Positions 1 to 10,013 are shown, numbered from the stretch's first letter. The stretch: 19,505 nucleotides of DNA from Temnopleurus reevesii (GCA_036244855.1 BQKZ01006299.1:1-19505); one strand, 5' to 3'. Made by a program: numbers and translations. The notes: generated by a model not told the origin, from the letters alone.

Positions 1-4
1 GAAC

Positions 5-37
5 CATGGACGCAAATGTCAGAGTTTTACGTCCATG
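5..37. repeat. Short perfect hairpin, 8-bp arms
   Basis: CATGGACG at 5-12 is the exact reverse complement of CGTCCATG at 30-37, with a 17-nt loop. It lies at the window edge, so it could be the end of a longer inverted structure outside the window. Nothing else in the first 140 bases is recognisable. Confidence 0.5.
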
Positions 38-145
38 CTCTAACTCATGCATCGTCATACGGTGAGATTTTATTTTGAAATAGGATTAGGAACGAGGGAG
101 GGATGGGGGAATATTAACTTCTGTGATTCACCCATCTAAATGGAA

Positions 146-437
146 GGGCCGTGGTGTAGTGGTCGTGACTCTTGCCTTTCAACTAGAGGGTCGTAGTTTC
201 AAATCCTATAAATATATCCATGGCGTCAATTTCCTTCAGCAAGAAATTCATCCACATTGTGCTACACTCAACCCAGGCGAGGTGACTGGGTACCTGGCAG
301 GAATATTTATTCTTTGAAATGCCAAGTGCGCCGTGAATGGCTGCTGGGCAAAATCCAGGGTAATAATAATGTAAAGCGCCTTGAGCACTAAGCAAAGTGG
401 ATACGTGCGCTATATAAATTGCATCTATCATCTATTA
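146..437 (+). mobile_element. tRNA-derived SINE, near full length
   Basis: The 5' end reads like a degenerate tRNA: GGGCC, an A-box-like stretch, then a B-box-like stretch ending near 206. A unique body follows (CACTCAACCCAGG, GGTACCTGGCAGGA, GCGCTATATAAATT), and the tail is simple and TA/TCTATTA-rich. The same body occurs at 3053-3233 on the plus strand and at 8637-8838 on the minus strand, which shows it is dispersed and repetitive. SINEs encode no protein; they are transcribed by RNA polymerase III and copied by LINE machinery. This copy alone keeps the promoter head. Open frames across it on both strands are accidental. The family name is not known to me. Confidence 0.82.
152..206 (+). 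promoter_or_regulatory. RNA polymerase III internal promoter (A and B boxes) of the SINE
   Basis: The A box is TGGTGTAGTGG at 152-162, fitting TRGYNNARNGG. The B box is GTTTCAAATCC at 196-206, close to GGTTCGANTCC with two differences (second G to T, sixth G to A). The spacing of 33 nt between boxes is tRNA-like. Whether it is still transcribed cannot be told from sequence. Confidence 0.72.
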
Positions 438-602
438 TTGAATAAGAATGTGGAGTAACGGAAAGCTAATGTCATGAGCCCCCCTCCCATCTTCAAAATC
501 CTCCTTACCCAGTTTGATTATGCAATCTTTTCTTGTCTAATCAAATAGACACAATCACTCTTGCGCTCAATTGCAATATTTATTGTGTGATTTGCATTTC
601 TG

Positions 603-1288
603 TAATATCCATCATTTTTTCGTCCATTAATGCCTTATTTTCTCCTTTTCTCTCTATCTTCATGTTTCTACCCGTAAAAGGAATATCAAACTGTGAGATT
701 TGGTAAACAACTATGGCACAGATTATAATTACTGCGTCCATGTGAAAACTGCCCTTTTGGATTATAGTTTAGGCTCACTTTATATAGTATACATTCTTTT
801 CTCTTGCATTTATGCCTTATTTTCTCTCTATCTCTCTATCTTCTAGTTTCTAGTTGCAAGAGGAATATATAGATCAAAGTTCTATTGGTGTATATCTTAA
901 TTACTGCAGCCTTTCAAATACGGCTCTTTACAATTATAATGAAGGGTCACTTTATGTCGTATTCATCCTATTCTCATCCATTCACACCTTATGTGCTCTC
1001 TTTCTATCTTCTTGTTTCTAGCGGTAAAAGGAATATCATAGCGTGAGATTGTTGATTTTCATAACTGCAGCATTGTGAACACTGCTCTTTATGATTATAG
1101 TGATGGCCCACTTTACGCAGTAATATATTCATCCATTCGTTCCTTATTTTCTCTCTTTCTCTCTTTCTTCATGCTTCTAGCCGTAAAAGGAATATCAAAC
1201 TGTGAAATTTGGAAAAACAGCTATTGGTGCGGACTTAATTACTGCAGCATCGTGAACATTGCATCGCGAGGTTTTAGTTTACGCCTGT
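603..1288. repeat. Tandem array, four diverged units of about 160-180 bp
   Basis: Each unit runs through a ctttcttctctct-like pyrimidine block, a GTAAAAGGAATATC-like block, an AATTACTGCAGC-like block and a TTATAGT..CTCACTTTA block. The GTAAAAGG landmark (GCAAGAGG in the second unit) recurs at 674, 856, 1024 and 1183, giving periods of 182, 168 and 159 bp. Units differ by many substitutions and small indels, so the array is old. The 74-codon frame across the last unit is not conserved in the other units, so it is not a gene. Confidence 0.8.
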
Positions 1289-2664
1289 CTGTCCAATAGA
1301 TAGCCAGAGGGCACGTGAAACATCTCGGCTAGGAATTTCCAGCGAATACCCATTTGAAGGTGAGTTTTTGACACATCTCCAGATCTTTGTAACTTTCCAC
1401 TGTCCCAATCTTTCCTGGGTTAATATATCCAGAGATGCCAACTGTTCCAGAATATGCATTAAGATTATTTTCACATAAATTCAGGCTTTCATCACAAGTG
1501 AAATGCTGACAGTATGTATTATAGTTGTCATGTTTTCTCTCACTTTTATAATAATAATAGGGGTACTTTTAATGCGCCAGATTCCACATGAATAATGTTT
1601 GATTGTACTGTTACTTTTTCTAACATTTCAGTGTAAAATAAAAGTTCAGTTCGAGCTATATTCAGGTCTGTCGGTCTTGAGCATCCAAACAATTTGGGGC
1701 CTAAAAGGAGCTAATTACAAGCAAATTTCATGTTTTATCACATGCCAACTGAATCAGGTGTCTGCAAACTCTGGCTTTCCAACATCATTTTAAAAAAGAA
1801 TTTTAGTCTCATCCTTATTATCACATTTCCTTTTTTATCTTTTCACCATTCAATTATTGCTATCCTTTTTTGCTAGACCATTTGTATAATGTAATGTATA
1901 TGTTAAAGTAAAGTAATACCACTATCCTCGGAATTCAGGGCGGTTCATACTTATGATCAATGTTTGCGGAATCCGATTTGAGTGATTTTAGTACCAGAAA
2001 GCTGATTCTGAGTGATTGAAAACTTAATCCTTATTGTTGGGTTGGATTTCCATTTTACATTTATGAGAAATCCGGATTATGATATGCAACTTGACAGATG
2101 AGAGAGTTTGATGGAGAAACAGTCATCAAGAAAATGTCAACCAAGACGATATTAAAGTCAAATATAATTTTATGAGGTACAGTAGAGAGATGGGGGAGAA
2201 TAAGAAATCAAAGAAAGCTGTAGGGAGATGGAAAGAAAATCATTTAGATAATTGAATAAATATGGATGCGCTAACAGCTCAGTAGACAAAGTATTCATAT
2301 TTTCAAAATGAATAGTTTGTACAATATAAACAAAAAGTGCACTTTTGATCATGTATAGATATCCCTGATAAGTGGCGAATTATTATTTATTATTACTCTT
2401 ATACCTAAATATTTGTTCACATTACCAACTTAACTGGTTCATGATCAGAGATATATCTTGCGAGTTAGATTTTAGAATTAGTTTGGAAGTTCATATATAG
2501 CCACTTTCATGACCTTTTGTACTGTTTGCATCTCTGGTTAAACATTTAAAACTCCTTTGTTCTTACAAACATTGGCAACTTTTAACATTTTTACACATTT
2601 TTTCACTACGATTTAATTTGGTAAGATTGCATTTAGTTGGAATGTTTTAAAGGTGAATTCAAAA
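1289..2664. other. No gene seen; AT-rich intergenic or intronic DNA
   Basis: Frames are at most 66 codons and give no recognisable peptide. Only simple-sequence patches stand out: ATAATAATA near 1549-1558 and TTATTATTTATTATTA near 2380. No splice-bounded exon, RNA gene or mobile element could be supported here. Confidence 0.5.
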
Positions 2665-2748
2665 TTTCTATGTTGCCAATTTAGGAAAGGAATAGTGACT
2701 GAATTTGTTTCAAAATATTTCCTTTCCTGAATTGGTTAATTCATAGAA
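2665..2748. repeat. Imperfect inverted repeat (about 30-bp arms)
   Basis: The left arm (about 2665-2695) contains TTCTATG and CCAATTTAGGAAAGGAA. The right arm (about 2713-2747) contains the matching TTCCTTTCCTGAATTGG and CATAGAA. The arms pair with a few mismatches and one small insertion around a loop of about 20 nt. It could be a small foldback element or a MITE remnant; no second copy is visible in the window. The next 300 bp hold nothing recognisable. Confidence 0.6.
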
Positions 2749-3052
2749 GGAAAGCAATCTAAATGTGCAAGCAAGAATCTGATTCCTGAGGCATTTCCGT
2801 CAAAACAACATTTTATTTTCTCTCTTAAACTTCTATCAGACATTTCCCTGGAAACGAATCGTTAGTGGATCATTCATTTGCATGTAGGATCCCTCAAAAT
2901 CTGTATTAAGTGCTCCCTGGGAACGTGGTTTAGGGGATGAATATTTCATATTTTTGGCTGAAATGCATCATGATTACAGAGATGCATGTCTTGATATGTG
3001 CAGGGGTATGCTTCTTATTTCCCATCCTTCTCGAAAAAAAATTACATTTTAC

Positions 3053-3233
3053 TGCACTCAACCCAGGTGAAAAATGGGTACCTGGCAGGAATTTATTCCT
3101 TAGAATGTTTGAGCGCCTAACTGGGTTGCTCGGCAGTTATAGCCAGGATAATAATATGGTACCTAGTATCAAGCGCAGTAGAGTATATGCATATAGTAAT
3201 TGCGCTATATAAATGGACCTATTATTATTATTA
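3053..3233 (+). mobile_element. SINE 3' fragment (headless copy)
   Basis: From GCACTCAACCCAGGTGA onward the sequence follows the body of the SINE at 146-437: GGGTACCTGGCAGGAATTTATTC, then GCGC near the end, ATTGCGCTATATAAATGG, and a (TAT)n tail. It lacks the tRNA-like 5' head and therefore the promoter, as expected for a 5'-truncated retroposed copy. A 91-codon open frame (2937-3212) runs through it and is rejected as coding. Confidence 0.82.
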
Positions 3234-3260
3234 TCCTACTGATTGGCAGATTTTAAAACA

Positions 3261-3300
3261 GTCAAACCTGTCTTGACGGCCACTTGTCTATAGTGGCCAC
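3261..3300. repeat. Small palindromic 'CTGTC/TCTATAGTGGCCAC' repeat
   Basis: GGCCACT at 3278-3284 and AGTGGCC at 3292-3298 form a perfect 7-bp stem around TGTCTAT, preceded by CAAACCTGTCTTGACGGCC. Short units of this CCTGTCT..GGCCAC type occur dispersed in several marine invertebrate genomes, as I recall. No function is inferred. Confidence 0.5.
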
Positions 3301-4190
3301 CCAAATTAGTTCATGTCATACATGTATAAAAATGTGCCTTTTAAATTGAACCTTCTGAGAGCTATCAAGCTGGAATTCCATAAGAGAGTTGTAAAATTTT
3401 AGTAAATAAATTTCCTCAAGGTTGAATTTTATTGTTATTCTTAGAACAACCTTGTAAAACACCATCATGGTACTGACATTTTAACTAAAATTTCTTTAAT
3501 ATTTTTTGCTCATTGTGTTAAAGAATTTACTTTCAAATTTTCCCACATATAATTGTACGTCACTTTTATATTGCAATTATTTGTGACTGCTTAAATTGAA
3601 AATGCAGGGCTTTGAGGAAAATATATATCATTGCAACCACTGAAAGAGTGAACCCATGAAAATCAAACAAACAAATGAACAATGAAATGAATACTTAAAA
3701 CATGAATAATACATAGCTTTGATATTTCCTGAACATACGGATTTTGATATGACACTGATATCATATGTCATTTCTGTCTGAATTTGCTTCCCATTACTTC
3801 TCATTAATTTTCTTGCAAATCATAAAAGCATACATGTTCTCCACCAGGGGACTTTTCCAAGAAGAACATACAATTTCATCATGAATTATTTATAGGCCCA
3901 CGGTGTGTATTTCACTATTGCCTCTTTTCCAAGTTTCAATTTTCATTTGAAAGAGGAATGATGTCGACGGAGCGAGTCATAAATGGGCAGGGATATTTTC
4001 AACAGCTGCAAAGACAATTATCATTTGTCTGTATTACATTTCAATTCAATTGAATTTATTCATTCATTTGTTTGTTTTGTTTCTTTAATTTTTCTAACAA
4101 ACAAAACATCATTTTGCTATATTTAACTATATTTGACTATATAAGTCAAAGGGGTGCAAAAGTTTATGCCATCACTTCATTTTTTTTTTN
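3301..4190. other. No gene seen; AT-rich stretch ending in a T-run and an N
   Basis: No convincing frame or RNA gene. AATTCAATTGAATT at 4043-4056 is a perfect palindrome. TTTGTTTGTT at 4067-4076 pairs with AACAAACAAA at 4096-4105. A T homopolymer ends in the ambiguous base at 4190, the only N in the window, immediately before the repeat block at 4191. Confidence 0.55.
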
Positions 4191-4735
4191 ATTGTTTTAG
4201 AAGTATTAGAGAGGTGTTCCAAATATTCTTTGTGTTTATGATGTACTACAAAAAATAAACACAATATACTTTTTATATTATAAACATGCTTATCATCTTA
4301 TTCTGATAAAAACTATTTCTCATCTATTTTTACAAATTGTTCAAAGTGTGTATTAGAATGTTTTAAAACTTAACACCGGTTTTGATACCTGTTTAAATCA
4401 GTGCTGGGTTAGTCAGTAAATACACATGACACAAGCTAGATTCTTTGCTGAATATGACCTATATTACTTTAGTTCCCCATAAAAATGTTGAGCAAATATT
4501 AAGCATAAGAGGATTTCCTTAATGGAAAAGATTCATAAAGAACATCACGAGGCATATTTAGCACCACATGTGTACTAATGAGCATTATTAGATTTATTTG
4601 ATAATGTTTGAAGTCTCGGCAGAAATAACAAAATGGTCTTCAGACAGCTAATTGTTTTAGTGATGATGTCACTAAGTCAACAAAAATTGTTATGTGTGGT
4701 TACCATAGCAACTAATACGCCGTAAAACTTTTCCG
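4191..4735 (+). repeat. Copy A of a three-copy local repeat
   Basis: It opens with ATTGTTTTAGAAGTATTAG and runs through ACACCGGTTTTGATACC and AAGTCTCGGCAGAAATAA to the GTTATGTGTGGTTACCATAG region. Bases 4191-4628 match 5297-5734 without a difference I could see; after that the two copies diverge. Inverted motifs near the ends (GTGTTTATGATGT about 4230; ACGTCATAAACAC about 4762) hint at a foldback element, but this is weak. There is no coding capacity. Confidence 0.85.
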
Positions 4736-4847
4736 CCTTAATGTTTAATGGGGATTCTCGAACACGTCATAAACACCTATTACAAGATAAGCATTTTGAG
4801 GTGTTGAAAATAGCATTCAAATGTGTTTATTTAGGAAGTGCTTATCA

Positions 4848-5278
4848 GTTGTTTAGAAGAGAGGTGTTTGAGGTGAACGGTTCTATGTGCTTATGAAGTG
4901 CTGCAAAACTTATACTCTTTATATTCTAAATATGTTCATAATCTTATTCTGATAGAAATTCTTGTCATTATTTATGTATTTTTTTTTTTTTTACGAATTG
5001 TTCAAAGTGCATGTGTATGAAAGTGTTAAAAACTTCCATTTCACAAGCTACATGTAGATTCTTCGCATAATCTGACTTATATTAGCTCGTCATCAAAATG
5101 ATGAGCAAGTAGGTTTTAACAAGAGTAAGAGGGTTTCGTTAGCAAGGTTTCATCAGCATCATGAGACATGTTTTGCACCACATTGGTACTTATACACGCA
5201 TTAGCAGATTTATGTGATAATGCTGAAAGTCTCGGCAGGAATAACAAAATGATCTTCAGACAACTAATTGTTTTAGTG
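4848..5278 (+). repeat. Copy B (older, diverged) of the three-copy repeat
   Basis: It follows the same order of landmarks as copy A: GTTTAGAAGAGAGGTGTTTGAGG, TTATATTCTAAATATGTTCATAATCTTATTCTGATAG (broken by substitutions), AATTGTTCAAAGTG, AAGTCTCGGCAGGAATAACAAAATG. Substitutions and indels, including a longer T-run near 4980, make it clearly more distant from A and C than they are from each other. An inverted pair GATAAGCA (4786-4793) / TGCTTATC (4838-4845) lies just upstream. Confidence 0.78.
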
Positions 5279-5296
5279 ATGATGAAGTGTTTATTA

Positions 5297-5815
5297 ATTG
5301 TTTTAGAAGTATTAGAGAGGTGTTCCAAATATTCTTTGTGTTTATGATGTACTACAAAAAATAAACACAATATACTTTTTATATTATAAACATGCTTATC
5401 ATCTTATTCTGATAAAAACTATTTCTCATCTATTTTTACAAATTGTTCAAAGTGTGTATTAGAATGTTTTAAAACTTAACACCGGTTTTGATACCTGTTT
5501 AAATCAGTGCTGGGTTAGTCAGTAAATACACATGACACAAGCTAGATTCTTTGCTGAATATGACCTATATTACTTTAGTTCCCCATAAAAATGTTGAGCA
5601 AATATTAAGCATAAGAGGATTTCCTTAATGGAAAAGATTCATAAAGAACATCACGAGGCATATTTAGCACCACATGTGTACTAATGAGCATTATTAGATT
5701 TATTTGATAATGTTTGAAGTCTCGGCAGAAATAAAAAATGGTCATCCAACTATTAATTGTCTTAGTCACTAAGTCAACAAGAATTGTTATGTGTGGTTAC
5801 TATGGATACTAATAC
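5297..5815 (+). repeat. Copy C of the three-copy repeat
   Basis: It is identical to copy A over 5297-5734 at a fixed offset of 1106 bp. From there it suddenly carries about 20 bp less sequence and several substitutions (TATTAATTGTCTTAGTCACTAAG against copy A). The abrupt switch from identity to clear divergence suggests gene conversion or an assembly error rather than simple ageing. The 84-codon minus-strand frame across the B/C junction is not coding. Confidence 0.85.
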
Positions 5816-5939
5816 CTCTTTAAATAGTCTCGCCTTAACACCACAGCTTTCTTTTGATCTCTCTGCATGCCTTTCTTCGACACGTCTCTCTGGGGTCGCC
5901 GCTGAGGGTTATGGCACTTTCTTTTTTTTATCTCAATCA

Positions 5940-6045
5940 ACACAATATACCATTTCCATGAAATTAAGTCGAACACAAATTCAATGCTCCTTTGTAATAC
6001 TGTTCAAATCATAACCGGCGTGTGATTGTTGTGTCCGCAATTCAT
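5940..6045 (-). mobile_element. MITE-like element fragment (same family as 13584-13760)
   Basis: Read on the plus strand it matches the reverse complement of the full element at 13584-13760: CATTTCC..AAATTAAGTCGAA, then GCTCCTTTGTAATACTGTTCAAA, then CGGCGTGTGATTGTTGTGTCCG. The far half with the second inverted repeat is missing or too decayed to call; a weak end may lie near 6095. The preceding GC-richer bases (5820-5925) match nothing else here. Confidence 0.75.
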
Positions 6046-6046
6046 G

Positions 6047-6870
6047 GGTTTTCTGATAAATGTCTTTTGAATCAGGGAAAATTATTTTGTTCTAAAAAAG
6101 TAGGAACCGTTTCCTAACTCGGAGAGTTAATATAGAATGAAATGAGGAAATTTATTTGACATAGATATCATGGACTTTAAACAGTTAATCAGGAAAAATT
6201 AGGCAATCGCGTTCTCCTCAATTAGTGGGAGTCCTGTAATGGTAACATGGAATATGTCATGAAAAGTAGATTGGCTGTGTTCACTCTGGCATATGTTTGC
6301 ATGCTGTAACATAAGGAAAGAGGGAGGATGGGGAGCTGCAACCAATGTACTTCTGATTACCCTTCACTTTCACCTTTATTATTAAAAGTTTTATATTGCT
6401 TGAAAATATGACCTTTATTAAAAAGATGTTTTACATGTAAAATTGACCATGAAGCTTTTGACTTCTCAGAAATGAAATTCTTGTACATTTTTCATAGTGC
6501 AAGGATGCAGTCCATTTGTACGTACTCTTTTTTCTTCCTACTGGCTTGAGATCTCTTATCCATGGTGACTTTTGCTATTGATTATTGTTGCTCAAATGAG
6601 GAATGCATGCATATAGATAAGGTCAAACACGAAAACTGAAATCATGAACAAACAACATCTCAGATCCACCGACGTGCAATTTCGAAATTCTTTTTTTTTT
6701 TTTAGAGCTGTTGAGGTTTCACACACTCTCATGTACCTCAATATTGACAGGACAAACATTATTTAGCTCTCAATCCTGTTGTCATGGAGATTTAGAGGTC
6801 TCACAAAAGACCTTTCAGCTTTGAAAAGTGCCTTCCGTGATAACATGATTTTTTGCTCTCAATCACTCAG
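6047..6870. other. No gene seen
   Basis: AT-rich sequence with no supported exon or RNA gene. A 13-base T run at 6691-6703 is the only simple repeat of note. Confidence 0.5.
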
Positions 6871-6976
6871 ATGCATCTGTCATCCAAAATAGATTGAGAA
6901 TAATACAACCTGCACCATTATGACCTCTAGAATCTGTACGTGTAGCATAGATGGCTCACTTTTCAAGGGACAATAT

Positions 6977-7023
<47 letters not shown>

Positions 7024-7503
7024 TGAGAAAGAGGGAAAGTATCATCCAAAATAGATTGAGAATAATACAACGTGCCCAGTTATGACCTCTAGAAACTTTA
7101 CATGTAGCGTGAAATGGCTCACTTTTCAAAGGACAATACGAGAGAGAAAGAGAGAGAGGGAGAGAGAGAAAAAAAAGAGAGGGAGAGAGATAGAGAGAGA
7201 AAGAGGGAAAGAATCATCTAGATTAGACTAGAGAATGATACAACATGCACCATCATGACCTCAAGAATCTGTACATGAAGCATAGATGGCTCACTTTTTA
7301 AGGGACAATATGAGAGAGAGAGAGTGAGAGAGATGGAGATAAAGAGAGAAATTATCATCTAAATTAGATTGAGAATGATAGCCATGCATCGTTATGGCCT
7401 CAAGAATCTGTACATGTAGCATGAGATGGCTTGCTTTTCAAATAGCAAGGCAGGGGAGAGGAGGAGAGAGAAAGAGAGAGACAGGAAGAGAGAGAGGTAG
7501 GAA
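6871..7503 (+). repeat. Tandem array of four units, each ending in a (GA)n tract
   Basis: Each unit has about 105 bp of unique sequence (CATCCAAAATAGATTGAGAA, ..ATGACCTCTAGAATCTGTAC.., ATGGCTCACTTTTCAA) and then a purine tract of GAGAGA type. CATCCAAAAT or its variant begins at 6881, 7043, 7215 and 7356, giving periods of 162, 172 and 141 bp. The length differences come mainly from the GA tracts, which differ in length and interruption pattern in each unit. Confidence 0.88.
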
Positions 7504-7662
7504 GATGTTGATGATCCATGGCATGTATAAGCCACATCACTATACATCGCTATTAAAGCTTTAGTAATGTTTGGGTAAAGAATATTTCTCTGAAATTTGT
7601 CTTCAAATCTAAAAAAATATAGTATGTAGTATCATAGATGTTTTACACAAAAAAATGTGTCA

Positions 7663-7962
7663 AACATAAAGTTTATGAAAGTCTTTTGAATGAAGCAAAT
7701 TCTGAAGAAATATGCCAACATGCAAAGCTGGTTCATAGTGAGAACCCCATTTGTCTAATGTTATAATATAGAGTTCAAAATGAGCTAGATCTCTAGAGAT
7801 GTATGTACGTAAAACTTTAAAGAGTTTGTGACAGCCTTTGAATGAAGCAAATTGCGAGGAAATATGCAAACATGGAAAGCATGAGAACCCCATTCGTCTA
7901 ATGTTATAATATAGAGTTCAAAGTGAGCTAGATCTCTAGAGAAGTATGCCAATAAAACTTTA
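7663..7962 (+). repeat. Two-unit tandem duplication, about 152 bp
   Basis: GAATGAAGCAAATT begins at 7688 and 7840. Both units share GAGAACCCCATT, TCTAATGTTATAATATAGAG and GAGCTAGATCTCTAGAGA. The second unit lacks a few bases around GGAAAGCATGAG. The 77-codon minus-strand frame through the first unit is not preserved in the second, so no gene is called. Confidence 0.85.
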
Positions 7963-8090
7963 GTCTGAGAAAGGACCGAAATAGATAAGTTGCACTCTTA
8001 ATTAATGAATGAGCTTGAAGCCACGCAAATGAGTTAATGTGATGGATCGCTAACAGGCAGGGACACTAATAATGAAGCCATCATTCAAAC

Positions 8091-8258
8091 GTTAATTCAA
8101 TGACATGTTAATGAATACCATTCATTCCCTAATGGAGTGCCCGCACTCTGTGTTGAATGGATATAATTATCACATTTAGAGCAAGAGGAGAGTAACAATG
8201 ATGTCGCATTTTGAGATTGAGAGATGTTTACTTGTGCCTCTTTTAATGAAATATTGCA
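8091..8258 (+). repeat. Direct repeat, left copy (about 168 bp)
   Basis: It starts GTTAATTCAATGACATG, contains ATGAATACCATTCATTC, GGAGTGCCCGCACTC and ATAATTATCACATTTAGAG, and ends ATATTGCA. A second copy lies 373 bp downstream at 8464-8630. The bases between hold another partial echo (ATTGCATTATGCACG.. near 8253; ATTGCATTTTGCAAA.. near 8419), so the block has a complex duplication history. Confidence 0.82.
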
Positions 8259-8463
8259 TTATGCACGGTAAAAAATTGAAACAAAATGCTAAACAAGTAT
8301 GAAAAATTTGTCATGATACTGGTGAAAAATCGGGTGATTTTCCCCTAACATTGTCCCTTATATTTCCTAATTATTTTAAGATTGATCTACACTAAATTAT
8401 TCCCCTTTTTATGCTTTATTGCATTTTGCAAAATAGAAACAAAATGAAACATAATTATAATTT

Positions 8464-8630
8464 GTTAATTCGATGACATGTTAATGAATACCATTCATTC
8501 GCTAATGGAGTGCCCTCACTCCGTGTTGAATGGGTATAATTATCACATTTAGAGCGCGAAGGGGATAACAAAGACATCGCAGATAGAGATCGAAGGATGT
8601 TTAGTTGCGCCCCTTTTATGCAATATTGCA
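8464..8630 (+). repeat. Direct repeat, right copy (about 167 bp)
   Basis: This is the partner of 8091-8258, same orientation, with scattered substitutions (CGCACTC to CTCACTC, GAGCAAGAGG to GAGCGCGAAGG). It ends where the SINE tail at 8637 begins, so the SINE inserted beside or into the repeat. The 66-codon minus-strand frame here is not conserved in the left copy. Confidence 0.82.
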
Positions 8631-8636
8631 AGATAA

Positions 8637-8838
8637 TTGTAATAATAATACACAAAATTTATATAGCCCTGAATACAAAGTGTTTCTAAGTGCTCTGTAC
8701 ATTACCCAGATAAAGCATGGCTACCATGTGGCGCTCACTGCATTCTAGGAATTTCTTCCTGCTGGTACCTATTTACCTCACCTGGGTTGAGTGCAGCACA
8801 GTGTGGATAGATTTCTTGCTGAAGGAAATTAATGCCAC
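8637..8838 (-). mobile_element. SINE fragment, minus strand
   Basis: In reverse complement it follows the SINE at 146-437 from GGCATTAATTTCCTTCAGC through CACTCAACCCAGGTGAGG, TACCAGCAGGAAG and GCTATATAAATT to a (TTA)n tail at 8640-8650. The tRNA-like head is absent. The 5' portion is duplicated again at 8936-9004 as part of the 168-bp tandem duplication. Confidence 0.85.
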
Positions 8839-9103
8839 AGAGCGAAATAAGAAATTCAATATTTAGATACATATAAGATCTGTAGTAGATATGAACCCAC
8901 TAGGAGAAATCCATAAATGTTGGAATGTTTTAAAACCTATTCACCTCACCTGGGTTGAGTGCAGCCCAGTGTGGATAGATTTCTTGCTGAAGGAAATTAA
9001 CGCAATAGAGCGAAATAAGAAATTCAATATTTAGTTACATATAAGATCTGTAGTAGATGTGAACCCACTAAGAGAAATCCATAAATGTTGAAATGTTTTA
9101 AAA
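8768..9103. repeat. Two-unit tandem duplication of 168 bp spanning a SINE edge
   Basis: Unit one is 8768-8935 and unit two 8936-9103. Each begins CCTATTYACCTCACCTGGG, runs out of the SINE at about 70 bp, and continues into unique DNA (AGAGCGAAATAAGAAATTC, AAGATCTGTAGTAGAT, TGAACCCACTA) ending GTTTTAAAAC. Differences are few, roughly ten, so this is one of the younger duplications here. It happened after the SINE inserted, since both units carry the SINE junction. Confidence 0.9.
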
Positions 9104-9180
9104 CGTTTTGTAACCAAGCAGAAAATACTTCTTTTTTCTTCGAGTGCTCCTTTTGCATTTCCTTCTGAATTTTTTAACAA

Positions 9181-9540
9181 ATAAATATGGAAATTGATAT
9201 GCTGGAAAAAGGAAGGCGGAAGTTTTTTAGAGTCAATCCCGACAGCCAAAATTTGTTATGCATTCCAATTTGCTGTTGAACATATGTGAAGTAAGTAGAG
9301 TAAGTAAGACTCAGAAACAGAAGGAGCAAAACTCTGTGCTTATCTCAAACTTATAGTAGTGGTTGATCATCGAAAGAGGATAGATAAAGAAATTATTATT
9401 TTTGGAATAAAGGAAGTAGGAAATCTTCTTTTGCTAATTCCTTATTGCCAAAATTTATTACGCCTTCCAATTTTCTGTAGCATATCAGAAGTAGATGAAA
9501 TAATGAAGACTCAGTAAAAAGAAGGAGCAAAACTCGCTAA
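9181..9540 (+). repeat. Diverged near-tandem repeat, period about 204 bp
   Basis: GCCAAAATTTGTTATGC near 9245 and GCCAAAATTTATTACGCC near 9448 head matching stretches: ..TTCCAATTT(G/T)CTGT.., ..GAAGTA.., ..GACTCAG.AA.AGAAGGAGCAAAACTC. A third weaker echo follows at 9555-9645. An A-rich lead (GGAAAAAGGAAG / GGAATAAAGGAAG) precedes each. No coding potential. Confidence 0.65.
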
Positions 9541-9825
9541 TGCTTCAAGCAAAAGCGTAAATTTAAATATGCGTTAAATTTTCTAGCAACACTTCAGATA
9601 TAGATAAATAAGGCTATTACCGCTTAGAAAAAAAGGAGTGAATAAGATGTAAAAGCTGTCTTGTTACATGGAAGTGAAAACCCTTGTGGGTGTTTGTGAT
9701 TGGTGGGTGAAACGGGTTCCCCTGACACAAGTCAAGAACCCGCTCCTTGATTTCATTTTAATGATGCCTGCTAGTATTACATCAGTCAATGAGAGAAGCA
9801 AGCCGCAGGATGAGTTTTGGTGTCA

Positions 9826-10007
9826 GAAAATGAGAGACGAGGACAGAGAGAGAGAAATAAAGGAAGAGAGAGAGAGAGAAGAGGGGGGGTAGGAGATGGA
9901 GAGAGAGAGAGGGAGGGAGAGACAGAAGAGGGGGGGGGGGGCACTAGCGAGAGAGAGAGAGAGAGGGAGAAGGGGTAGGGGAGGAAGGGGCAGGAGATGA
10001 GAAGACC
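9826..10007 (+). repeat. Polypurine (GA/G-rich) tract, about 180 nt
   Basis: Almost every base is A or G: GAGAGA blocks, seven G at 9883-9889, GGGAGGG, and twelve G at 9930-9941, with only scattered T or C interruptions. Such tracts can form triplex DNA and are unstable in replication and sequencing. The 121-codon minus-strand frame here is a run of Ser-Leu codons read from the complement and is not a gene. Confidence 0.9.
9965..9990 (+). other. G-quadruplex motif
   Basis: Four G-runs of three to four bases are separated by AGAA, TA and AGGAA, fitting the G3+N1-7 pattern. It sits at the 3' end of the polypurine tract, 25 bp before a MITE-like element. Folding is predicted only. Confidence 0.75.
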
Positions 10008-10013
10008 AAAGAA

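Noticed and set aside
152..206. Functional tRNA gene
   Set aside because: A and B boxes are degenerate and no acceptor stem or cloverleaf closes; the sequence continues into a SINE body.
2937..3212. 91-codon plus-strand frame with a hydrophobic start
   Set aside because: More than half is SINE sequence and other SINE copies do not keep the frame.
5784..6014. 76-codon frame in a GC-richer patch
   Set aside because: It runs into the MITE fragment and shows no recognisable domain.
6871..7503. CRISPR-like array
   Set aside because: Repeats are about 105 bp plus GA tracts with no unique spacers, and the DNA is eukaryotic in character.
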